Positions 1 through 5,322 of a stretch of DNA of 8,745 nt are shown piece by piece. The notes under the pieces are model-generated. The model searched no databases, was not told the DNA's origin, and saw nothing but the letters and a program-made list of their open reading frames with translations. The translations under genes and the position numbers were made by a program. Numbering within the stretch: position 1 is the stretch's first letter; every line of letters begins with the position of its first letter. Source of the DNA: an uncultured Nitrososphaera sp. (GTDB lineage Archaea; Thermoproteota; Nitrososphaeria; Nitrososphaerales; Nitrososphaeraceae); NCBI RefSeq assembly GCF_946478925.1, contig NZ_CAMLDP010000074.1:1-8745 (forward strand). Reading direction: 5' to 3'.

Positions 1-146
1 AGATCTCCAGACTTTACGTTATTGCAGTTTTGAGCCTAAATGACAGGATGAGAATAGAATCCTTGTGATTATCGGATCTGTTTTTCATCCCATTTTCGAG
101 CAATATATTTTATTTTTTTAGGGCACTTTACAGACGCTCCATAAAG

Positions 147-155
147 AATTAAAAA
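147..155 (+). promoter_or_regulatory. TATA-like box for the 178-552 gene
   Basis: The AT-only stretch AATTAAAAA is centred about 27 bases before the TTG at 178. That is the spacing expected when an archaeal TATA box drives a leaderless transcript, and most genes here show the same spacing. It supports the otherwise weak TTG start. No Shine-Dalgarno sequence is present. Confidence 0.4.
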
Positions 156-177
156 CACAGCAACACATGCATCTTGA

Positions 178-552
178 TTGAATAACTTTGAGCTTTGCGA
201 GGGTACATGTAATCTGTATGGCACCATACTTGGAACGGGAATAATTGAAAATGCCAATCTAGTTGCGATGTTTGCACGTCCCGAATCTCCAATTCCAGAC
301 GAAAAGAAATTCAACACCTTGTTTTTGCAGACAGAAATTATAGCTAGCATAACCAAGAGCAATTCTGATTTTTTTGGACGGTCGAGATTTTTCAGCTTGT
401 ATTTCGACTATTTTGACATGTACTTTTTCCCCCTGTCGAGATATGGCACTAGTGAAAGAAACGGAACGCTAGCCGTGATGGTTAAAGCTCCCTATGACCA
501 CGAGGATCTAGTCTTGAAAATCACGAATCATTTAGAGAAAAATCTGAGTTGA
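178..552 (+). CDS. Small uncharacterised thaumarchaeal protein, possibly DUF6659-like or roadblock-like
   Basis: This frame encodes 124 residues. I do not recognise it firmly. The layout (N-terminal FELCE helix, a YGTILGTGI strand, LVAMFARP, LFLQTEI helix, then FFGRSRFFSLYF and YFFPLS strands, and a C-terminal helix after DHEDLV) recalls small single-domain thaumarchaeal proteins of the DUF6659 or roadblock/LC7-like kind; this is recalled similarity only. No signal peptide, membrane segment or catalytic motif is visible. The TTG at 178 directly follows an in-frame TGA (175-177), so no longer form is possible, and a TATA-like box lies 27 bases upstream. An ATG at 167 opens only a four-codon frame. 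The gene is more AT-rich than those after 1400. An open antisense frame (69-362) covers part of it, but the plus-strand protein has the more plausible composition. Confidence 0.55.
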   Translation: MNNFELCEGTCNLYGTILGTGIIENANLVAMFARPESPIPDEKKFNTLFLQTEIIASITKSNSDFFGRSRFFSLYFDYFDMYFFPLSRYGTSERNGTLAVMVKAPYDHEDLVLKITNHLEKNLS

Positions 553-675
553 AATCCCTTTTGAACAATGCCGAGGAAACCAGACAGGTTGGCCCTAGTG
601 CAGCAAAACATGCAAAGAAAAGGGGGTAGGAGGAAGAAAGTAAACCGATCTGCGGGCTTAAAAAAACGAAATTCA

Positions 676-684
676 TTTTATTTA
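676..684 (+). promoter_or_regulatory. TATA-like box for the 704-1129 gene
   Basis: TTTTATTTA is centred about 24 bases before the ATG at 704, fitting a leaderless or near-leaderless archaeal transcript. A second AT-rich stretch, TATATTATAC (691-700), is too close to the start to be the TATA box and may be the initiator region. Confidence 0.45.
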
Positions 685-703
685 TGGAAGTATATTATAC
701 TAG

Positions 704-1129
704 ATGTCTGCAGTTGATGAAATTACAGTAGCCTTTGAAAACCTTCAGAAGTTATATGAAAAACACCTTCCAAAGGTAGACCCTGTGCTGATAGGAAATC
801 TTTTGAATCGCCAGAGGGAAAATCCATCTGACGACCCCATATTTCTTGTTGAAGTGTTTACAAAGCCGGGTCTCAACACTGAAGAGGTCAGAAGATACGT
901 CATTGAAAAGACGGGAATGAGTCCGGAGATATACGATAATGGGACGCATTATGTGACAAACCAAAAACTGAATCTGAGGATACTAAAAGAAATATCCGAT
1001 TCTGAGGATGTCCTTGAAATTACAGGAGAGTATACAGGACGGCTTGGAGGATATGGCCCTTCGCACGAGCACAGGGAGAATACCGAAGTGGGACGAGCGA
1101 CCAGCGGACGCGGCAGGCCCCCAGACTAG
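704..1129 (+). CDS. Hypothetical protein with compact alpha/beta domain and Gly/Arg-rich tail
   Basis: The 141-residue product is soluble and not assigned to a family. Residues 1-42 look helical and charged. Residues 43-110 alternate strand and helix: FLVEVFTK, a helix NTEEVRRYVIEKTG, THYVTNQ, a helix LRILKEIS, then VLEITGEYTG. This order (beta-alpha-beta-beta-alpha-beta) would fit a ferredoxin-like fold, as in small ACT-like or protease-propeptide-like domains, but that is inference from the pattern alone. The tail (about 111-141) is rich in Gly, Arg, His and Pro, contains GGYGPSHEH, and is probably disordered. No cysteines, catalytic motif or membrane segment is seen. The ATG lies 24 bases after a TATA-like box. 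The gene ends 271 bases before the next one, so it is probably monocistronic. Confidence 0.7.
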   Translation: MSAVDEITVAFENLQKLYEKHLPKVDPVLIGNLLNRQRENPSDDPIFLVEVFTKPGLNTEEVRRYVIEKTGMSPEIYDNGTHYVTNQKLNLRILKEISDSEDVLEITGEYTGRLGGYGPSHEHRENTEVGRATSGRGRPPD

Positions 1130-1155
1130 ACAGAGAGACTTTTGGTTTACATCGG

Positions 1156-1244
1156 CCGAAAGACAAAGGATTGTCTATTCGATGTCCTGTCATCGAGAAT
1201 AGTCTAGGTCCTCTCGGTGCTGATGGCACGCCGAAAAACGGCGT
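1156..1244. other. Candidate RNA secondary structure in the 1130-1400 gap
   Basis: The 271-base gap holds no convincing gene. It contains nested inverted repeats. CTATT+CGATG (1175-1184) pairs with CATCG+AATAG (1191-1202) around a six-base loop with a two-base bulge. AGGA (1167-1170) can pair with TCCT (1209-1212), and CCGA (1156-1159) with TCGG (1214-1217). A separate perfect hairpin has arms ACGCCG (1228-1233) and CGGCGT (1239-1244) with an A5 loop. This could be a small RNA, a 3' UTR structure of the upstream gene, or chance. No C/D or ACA boxes are clear. Which strand would be transcribed is not known. Confidence 0.22.
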
Positions 1245-1368
1245 ACTATTGTCCTACAGGATATGTACCTGCTCTTTCTCAGGTTGTTTTGGCTGCTTTT
1301 TCAGGGGTTTTGACGCCTGTAACGGATTTCGAGATAAAATTATGCCGGCTTTCTTTTGCAGTCATAAT

Positions 1369-1377
1369 CTATTTATC
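1369..1377 (+). promoter_or_regulatory. TATA-like box for the TPR gene
   Basis: CTATTTATC is centred 28 bases before the ATG at 1401, implying initiation within a couple of bases of the start codon. No Shine-Dalgarno sequence precedes the ATG. Confidence 0.55.
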
Positions 1378-1400
1378 TTCGATCTGGGTCAGCTTGTACG

Positions 1401-2522
1401 ATGGGCAGATTCTTTGGAAAGGGCAATAGTAGCAAGGACGAGGCCCCTTCCGAGCGAGAGCAGGTTCCGAACTATTCTGATGCAGAGTTCCAAAAGCGCG
1501 ACCTGTTCAAGAAGGGACAGAACCACATGTCCAACGACAAGATGCTCGATGCCATAAGGTGCTTCGAGCTGGCGCTGAGAATAGACCCCAAGTACGTGGA
1601 CGCGTGGGTCAAAAAAGGGTACGCACACTTTCACATGGGCGAGTTCACGGTCGCCATATCCTCGTACGACAGGGCTCTTGAAGTCGACGTAAACGACGCA
1701 GAGGCTTGGAACCTCAAGGGCCTGGCTTATTATCAGTTAAAGAACCACGAAAAGGCCATCGAATGCTGCGAAAAGGCAATAGACATTGACCCGAACGACG
1801 GCATGGCGTGGTACAACAGGGCCTGTTACCTCACGTTATCAGGCAAAGTAGACGAAGGCCTTGAATCGTTAAAACGCTCCATCGAGATAGACATTGCAAA
1901 CGCACGCAAGGCAGTAAAGGACAGGGACTTTGAAAATGCCCGTGCAGAAGAAGGTTTCCGCAGGATTATTGAAGTCGTTGTGCTCGAATCTATAAGGCAG
2001 GGCTATGACTATGTTGGCAAGATTGTCTGGCTGACCGGCGTCGACAAGATCGAAGTAGAAGACGCCATAATGAGGCTGACGATGAAGGGCCTCCTAACAA
2101 AGAGGGAGAAGCGCAACATCACCGGCATGGAGGAATACTATGAGCTCACGAGGGACATTGCAGACAAGGTCGGCGTTACAAAGCGCGTAGGACTGTTCGG
2201 CAAGGAAAGACAGATGACTGCACCCGTCCAGCAGCTCAAAGACATCAGCGAAGTCCTTGGCAAGGCCAAGGAGGCAGTAGAGCGCGGCGACCTTGAAACG
2301 ACCAAGCAGTGCTTTGACGATCTGATAAGTCCTGCCAAGCACGGAAATGCAATGATAGAGCAGTTCTTTGAGGAGCACCGCGACCTGAGGCTTGCGCAGA
2401 TTAAACTGCGCGACAGAGGTCAGGAATACCTCAACGCCAACAAGGCTGCCATGATGGACATGATTGGCAGAATTGACATGAAGGTGCGCCAGGGACCGGT
2501 CAGCAAGTCAGCAAAAGATTAA
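1401..2522 (+). CDS. TPR-repeat protein with winged-helix-like domain
   Basis: The 373-residue product has a charged, low-complexity N-terminus (1-30), then about four tetratricopeptide repeats (roughly 35-165). Each shows the usual pattern of W/Y, G, A and a closing P, as in AWVKKGYAHF, AWNLKGLAYY and AWYNRACYLT, with the DPxxxxA linker. A segment with KAVKDRDFENAR (170-181) is a degenerate last repeat. Residues 185-250 look like a winged helix-turn-helix: helix VVVLESIRQG, a helix around VGKIVWLTG, then DAIMRLTMKGLLTKRE and a wing ending YYELT. Residues 275-365 are helical and probably a coiled coil. There is no signal peptide or membrane segment. TPRs mediate protein-protein contacts; the winged helix could bind DNA or another protein. 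The substrate or partner cannot be read from sequence. Its TAA stop lies inside the next gene's TATA box. Confidence 0.85.
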   Translation: MGRFFGKGNSSKDEAPSEREQVPNYSDAEFQKRDLFKKGQNHMSNDKMLDAIRCFELALRIDPKYVDAWVKKGYAHFHMGEFTVAISSYDRALEVDVNDAEAWNLKGLAYYQLKNHEKAIECCEKAIDIDPNDGMAWYNRACYLTLSGKVDEGLESLKRSIEIDIANARKAVKDRDFENARAEEGFRRIIEVVVLESIRQGYDYVGKIVWLTGVDKIEVEDAIMRLTMKGLLTKREKRNITGMEEYYELTRDIADKVGVTKRVGLFGKERQMTAPVQQLKDISEVLGKAKEAVERGDLETTKQCFDDLISPAKHGNAMIEQFFEEHRDLRLAQIKLRDRGQEYLNANKAAMMDMIGRIDMKVRQGPVSKSAKD

Positions 2523-2525
2523 ATC
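2517..2525 (+). promoter_or_regulatory. TATA-like box overlapping the TPR stop codon, for the inositol-phosphate synthase gene
   Basis: GATTAAATC contains the TAA stop of the upstream gene (2520-2522) and is centred 29 bases before the ATG at 2550. The 27-base gap has no Shine-Dalgarno sequence. The gene therefore probably has its own promoter despite tight packing. Confidence 0.45.
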
Positions 2526-2549
2526 TACACCTCCTTTATTGCCTCACAA

Positions 2550-3569
2550 ATGGCAGCAGACATCAAGGTTGCCGTCATCGGCGTAGGCAACGTGGGAGCA
2601 ACTTTTGTCCAGGGCGTACAGTATTACAGTGACCCAAAGAACGGGATTGGCCTGTGGCACCAAAAGGTGGCAGGCTTTCGCCCTTCAAACGTGAAAATAG
2701 TTGCCGCATTTGATGTCAACCCTGCCAAGGTCGGCAGGCCGCTTGCAGAAATCGCTACTTCTAGTACGAAAAAATACTGCGATGTTTCTTCAAAGGTCTC
2801 TGTTGGGGCGGGCCTTGCGCTTGACGCCAACGATGGCGACTGGAAGCCTGCGGCAACTACCGCAAAGGATTTTGCAGGTGCACTTGAAGATTCCGGCGCC
2901 GACATTGTCCTGAACTTGATATCGTCAGGCATGGACAGGTCATCTTCTGAATATGCCAAAGCAGCATTGAAGGCAGGCGCATCATTTGTCAACGCGACTC
3001 CGGCCAAGATTGCAAATTCCCCGCTTGCAACCAAGTTTGCGCAGAAAAAGCTTGTGCTTGCCGGCGACGACCTTCTCAGCCAATTTGGAGGCACGGCGTT
3101 CCACAAGGGCATGATAGACTTTATGGTAGAGCGTGGCGTGCACGTCAGCAAGAGCTATCAGCTGGACGTGGGCGGAAGCGAGGAGACAAAACGCACTATG
3201 GACGAGCGCATAAAGATGCTAAAGCGCGGCATGAAGACGGGGTCGATAGGCATGGAGGCCCCGTACGAGTTCGAGTCCGTGGCAGGCACCACCGAATACA
3301 CAGACTTTCTCGGCGACTCGCGCAACAGCTACTACTGGATGTCAAGCGAGGGGTTCCTAGGAGCCAAGATAATCATGGACCTGACCCTGAGGACAAGCGA
3401 CGGCGCAAACGCCGGCAACGTGCTCCTGGACGTAACGAGAGCGGCGATGGCAAAGAGCCCGGTGGCAAAGAAGGCGCCGGTGATAAACGCATACGGGTTC
3501 AAGAACCCGCCCAAGAATAAGGCCAGGGTGCGCAAGGCGTATGCTGACTTTGTCGAGATGTTTGCATAG
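2550..3569 (+). CDS. ino1: myo-Inositol-1-phosphate synthase
   Basis: This enzyme converts glucose 6-phosphate to 1L-myo-inositol 1-phosphate with bound NAD. In archaea it supplies inositol for phospholipid head groups. The 339-residue length fits the short bacterial/archaeal form. The Rossmann start is VAVIGVGNVGATF (7-19), with a second strand VAAFDVN (51-57). Family landmarks follow: NLISSG (122-127), FVNATPAKIA (146-155), GDDLLSQFGGT (172-182), DFLGD (252-256) and the late DGANAGNVLLDVTR segment (284-297), which matches the conserved 'SPNAAGVVIDAIR' region from memory. The usual GGN(T/M)DF motif is GGSEET here (208-213), so the active-site region is divergent. The C-terminus with the AYGFKNPP segment matches the family's AxxxMKSPP end. 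The next gene, thi4, has its own TATA box, so no operon is implied. Confidence 0.87.
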   Translation: MAADIKVAVIGVGNVGATFVQGVQYYSDPKNGIGLWHQKVAGFRPSNVKIVAAFDVNPAKVGRPLAEIATSSTKKYCDVSSKVSVGAGLALDANDGDWKPAATTAKDFAGALEDSGADIVLNLISSGMDRSSSEYAKAALKAGASFVNATPAKIANSPLATKFAQKKLVLAGDDLLSQFGGTAFHKGMIDFMVERGVHVSKSYQLDVGGSEETKRTMDERIKMLKRGMKTGSIGMEAPYEFESVAGTTEYTDFLGDSRNSYYWMSSEGFLGAKIIMDLTLRTSDGANAGNVLLDVTRAAMAKSPVAKKAPVINAYGFKNPPKNKARVRKAYADFVEMFA

Positions 3570-3590
3570 GCAAACGCAATCCCAACAATC

Positions 3591-3598
3591 TATTAATA
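3591..3598 (+). promoter_or_regulatory. TATA-like box for thi4
   Basis: TATTAATA is centred about 27-28 bases before the ATG at 3622. The leader is too short for a TPP riboswitch, so any thiamine control would have to act at the promoter or elsewhere. Confidence 0.55.
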
Positions 3599-3602
3599 TC
3601 CT

Positions 3603-3616
3603 CTAGCATCAGCTAG
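3603..3616. repeat. Perfect inverted repeat between thi4 TATA box and start
   Basis: Arms CTAGC (3603-3607) and GCTAG (3612-3616) flank ATCA. The repeat lies just upstream of the likely transcription start, where a repressor could block initiation. Five-base arms are short and could be chance. Confidence 0.25.
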
Positions 3617-3621
3617 CGTCA

Positions 3622-4434
3622 ATGGCCAAGATATTCGCAGACGTTAGCGAGAAAGAGATCACGAGGACGATTGCCCAGATGTTTAACGAGACCATGAACG
3701 AGTTTGTCGATTCTGATGTCATCATCATCGGCGCAGGGCCAGCCGGCCTCACCGCAGGCCGCGACCTTGCCAAGGCAGGCGTACGCACCCTGATTGTAGA
3801 GCAGAACAACTACATCGGAGGCGGCTACTGGGTGGGCGGGTACATGATGAACCCAGTCACCGTGAGGGCGCCGGCGCAAAAGATATGGGACGAGCTTGGC
3901 GTTCCATACAGAAAAATTAGCGACGGCCTGTACGCGACATGGGGTCCGCACGCGTGCTCCAAACTGATAGCGGGCGCCTGCGACGCAGGAGTCAGGTTCC
4001 TCCAGCTTACAAAGTTTGACGACCTCGTACTCAAGAACAAGCGCGTCTCTGGAGTCGTGGTGAACTGGATGCCCGTTTCGGCACTTCCAAGGAACATCAC
4101 GTGCGTCGACCCTGTCGCTCTTGAAAGCAAGCTGGTAATAGACGCCTCCGGCCACGACTCTGTGGCGGTAAAGCGCCTGATGGACCGCGGATATGTAAAG
4201 TGGAAGGGCATGGACCCGATGTGGGTGGAAGGAAGCGAGGACAACGTCGTCAACTTTACCGGCGAGGTGTTCCCCGGCCTCATCGCTGCAGGCATGTCAG
4301 TCACCGAAACGCACGGCCTTCCAAGGATGGGCCCGACCTTTGGCTCGATGCTCTTCTCTGGAAAGAAGGCGGCAGAGGTGGCGCTTGGCAAGCTGAAGGA
4401 GATGCCAAACCCGCCCAAGATCAAGGCAAAGTAA
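3622..4434 (+). CDS. thi4: Thi4-family thiamine thiazole synthase (cysteine-type)
   Basis: Thi4 makes the adenylated thiazole precursor of thiamine from NAD, glycine and a sulfur source. The 270-residue protein has the FAD/NAD-type Rossmann start DVIIIGAGPAGLTAG (32-46), an acidic strand end LIVEQ (57-61), the GGGYWVGGYMMN segment (66-77), VDP (162-164), SGHDS (176-180), and the C-terminal MGPTFGSMLFSGKKAAE block (236-252). Cys161, just before VDP, lies where the yeast suicide enzyme has its sulfur-donating cysteine (CMDP). The sulfide-using methanogen enzymes have histidine there. This suggests the protein can donate its own sulfur, although some cysteine-bearing archaeal enzymes might still accept external sulfide. 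The ATG at 3622 is 28 bases behind the TATA box. Neighbouring thiol genes (trxB, cysM, tusA) fit a sulfur role. Confidence 0.93.
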   Translation: MAKIFADVSEKEITRTIAQMFNETMNEFVDSDVIIIGAGPAGLTAGRDLAKAGVRTLIVEQNNYIGGGYWVGGYMMNPVTVRAPAQKIWDELGVPYRKISDGLYATWGPHACSKLIAGACDAGVRFLQLTKFDDLVLKNKRVSGVVVNWMPVSALPRNITCVDPVALESKLVIDASGHDSVAVKRLMDRGYVKWKGMDPMWVEGSEDNVVNFTGEVFPGLIAAGMSVTETHGLPRMGPTFGSMLFSGKKAAEVALGKLKEMPNPPKIKAK

Positions 4435-4438
4435 AATA
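4432..4438 (+). promoter_or_regulatory. TATA-like box overlapping the thi4 stop, for the 4460 gene
   Basis: TAAAATA includes the thi4 TAA stop (4432-4434). It is centred 25 bases before TTG 4460 and 28 before TTG 4463. It supports a TTG start for the next gene and repeats the stop-embedded promoter arrangement at 2517. Confidence 0.35.
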
Positions 4439-4441
4439 CCA

Positions 4442-4461
4442 TCTTTTCTCTTTTCTTTTTT
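4442..4461 (+). terminator. T-rich tract after thi4
   Basis: A run of almost pure pyrimidine, mostly T, follows the thi4 stop by eight bases. Archaeal RNA polymerase stops at T-rich tracts without a hairpin, so this is a good terminator for thi4. It also sits directly before the next gene's start and would lie just upstream of, or at, its initiation site. Confidence 0.5.
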
Positions 4462-5188
4462 GTTGGATTTCCACCGCGTCCACCTTTACCCCGAGCCTTC
4501 TTTATCATCAAACATCGACCTAGACAAGGTGATCGAGGACACGGCGCAAGTGTTAAAGTGCGATTTCAAAGTGCACGAGCCGTTCTTTGAGCATCATAGT
4601 ATAGATGTTGAACGTACGAGGATTTCTGAAATAAAGCAGCCATTTGAGCGCCAGCCCAAAGAGCACCAGGATTTCGACCTGTACGGCAGACCGACGGCAC
4701 TGTACGACGGCTTTGAATTGCAGCGCCTGCTTGCGCCGGCGTTCCAGACAGACGTTCACATCATTTTTACTAACCTGCTAACATGCACCTTTTCAGAAGA
4801 CGACTGGCGCTACCACGCAAGGGCGGTAGTATGCGGGACGCCGTCTATAATTTCGACTGCTGGCATCGTGGAAGCCCCTGCCAAGCCAAGGGAGTTTTAT
4901 GCTTCCCAACTTGACACATACTCGCTAAAGAAAAAACTTGCAGGCAGGTTCATCGACTATGGCGACGAAAAGATGACTGAAGTCGCGGTAGGCTATGTGT
5001 TGCAGGCGCTGTTTTTCTTTGTAACCGGCGGCGAGCCTTTCTGCGCAAGCGATTCTTGCAGGCTATACAACGCCCACTGGCAGGAGGACCTGATACGCAC
5101 GCAGGTGGAAAACCCGGCGCTCTGCGCAAGGCACAGGTCGCTTGCCAATAAATTCAACCGCCGGCTCTCTGCAAGGAAAAGGATTTGA
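4460..5188 (+). CDS. DUF6775-like putative metallopeptidase
   Basis: The 242-residue protein resembles, from memory, an archaeal family annotated as DUF6775 putative metallopeptidase. Its landmarks are an N-terminal LYPEP (9-13), YDGFELQRLL (82-91), HIIFT (100-104), CTFSEDDWRYHARAVVCG (109-126), ISTAGIVEAPAKPREFY (131-147), then FCASDSCRLYNAHWQEDL (194-211) and LCARH (221-225). Cys195, Cys200, His206, Cys222 and His225 could bind a metal. There is no HExxH motif, so peptidase activity is not shown. No signal peptide or membrane segment is present. No ATG start is available: TTG 4460 or TTG 4463 is the best choice, because the family N-terminal LYPEP requires a start this far upstream and a TATA-like box lies 25-28 bases before it. 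The substrate is unknown. Confidence 0.8.
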   Translation: MLDFHRVHLYPEPSLSSNIDLDKVIEDTAQVLKCDFKVHEPFFEHHSIDVERTRISEIKQPFERQPKEHQDFDLYGRPTALYDGFELQRLLAPAFQTDVHIIFTNLLTCTFSEDDWRYHARAVVCGTPSIISTAGIVEAPAKPREFYASQLDTYSLKKKLAGRFIDYGDEKMTEVAVGYVLQALFFFVTGGEPFCASDSCRLYNAHWQEDLIRTQVENPALCARHRSLANKFNRRLSARKRI

Positions 5189-5322
5189 CCACGCCCAGCT
5201 GCTAATATAGATTATCCATTTTTACTAGATATTTATTGCAAATAATTCAATAACATCGATACAAAACCGGCCTCCGAACGGATTATTAAGAGGTCAGCCG
5301 AAAATCAGCGTGAACAGTTAGT
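5189..5322 (+). promoter_or_regulatory. Intergenic region with T-run terminator, inverted repeat and trxB promoter
   Basis: ATTTTTA (5218-5224) may end the upstream transcript. A small AT inverted repeat, TTATT-GCA-AATAA (5233-5245), could be an operator or chance. TTATTAAG (5283-5290) is the likely TATA box of trxB. It is centred 37 bases before the TTG start, which would leave a leader of about ten bases. No Shine-Dalgarno sequence is visible. Confidence 0.4.

Noticed and set aside
69..362. Open minus-strand frame of 97 codons opposite the 178-552 gene
   Set aside because: No family pattern or convincing promoter; it is mostly the antisense of the better plus-strand frame.
627..636. Shine-Dalgarno-like TAGGAGGAAG
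   Set aside because: No start codon lies at a suitable distance downstream, and the other genes here do not use Shine-Dalgarno sequences.
568..717. A 49-codon ATG frame encoding a strongly basic peptide in the gap before the 704 gene
   Set aside because: Its second half runs through the AT-rich promoter of the next gene and overlaps that gene's start. No TATA box or ribosome site precedes it, and the basic composition follows from an A/G-rich stretch.
1171..1557. Plus-strand frame across the 1130-1400 gap into the TPR gene
   Set aside because: Cysteine-rich and without family pattern; it overlaps the start of the TPR gene in another frame and lies over the hairpin region.
3570..3621. TPP riboswitch before thi4
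   Set aside because: The 52-base gap minus the promoter leaves almost no leader, too short for the aptamer.
3825..4511. Long open minus-strand frame (228 codons) opposite thi4
   Set aside because: Thi4 is unmistakable on the plus strand; Ser/Thr/Pro-rich antisense frames like this arise from GC-biased codon use.
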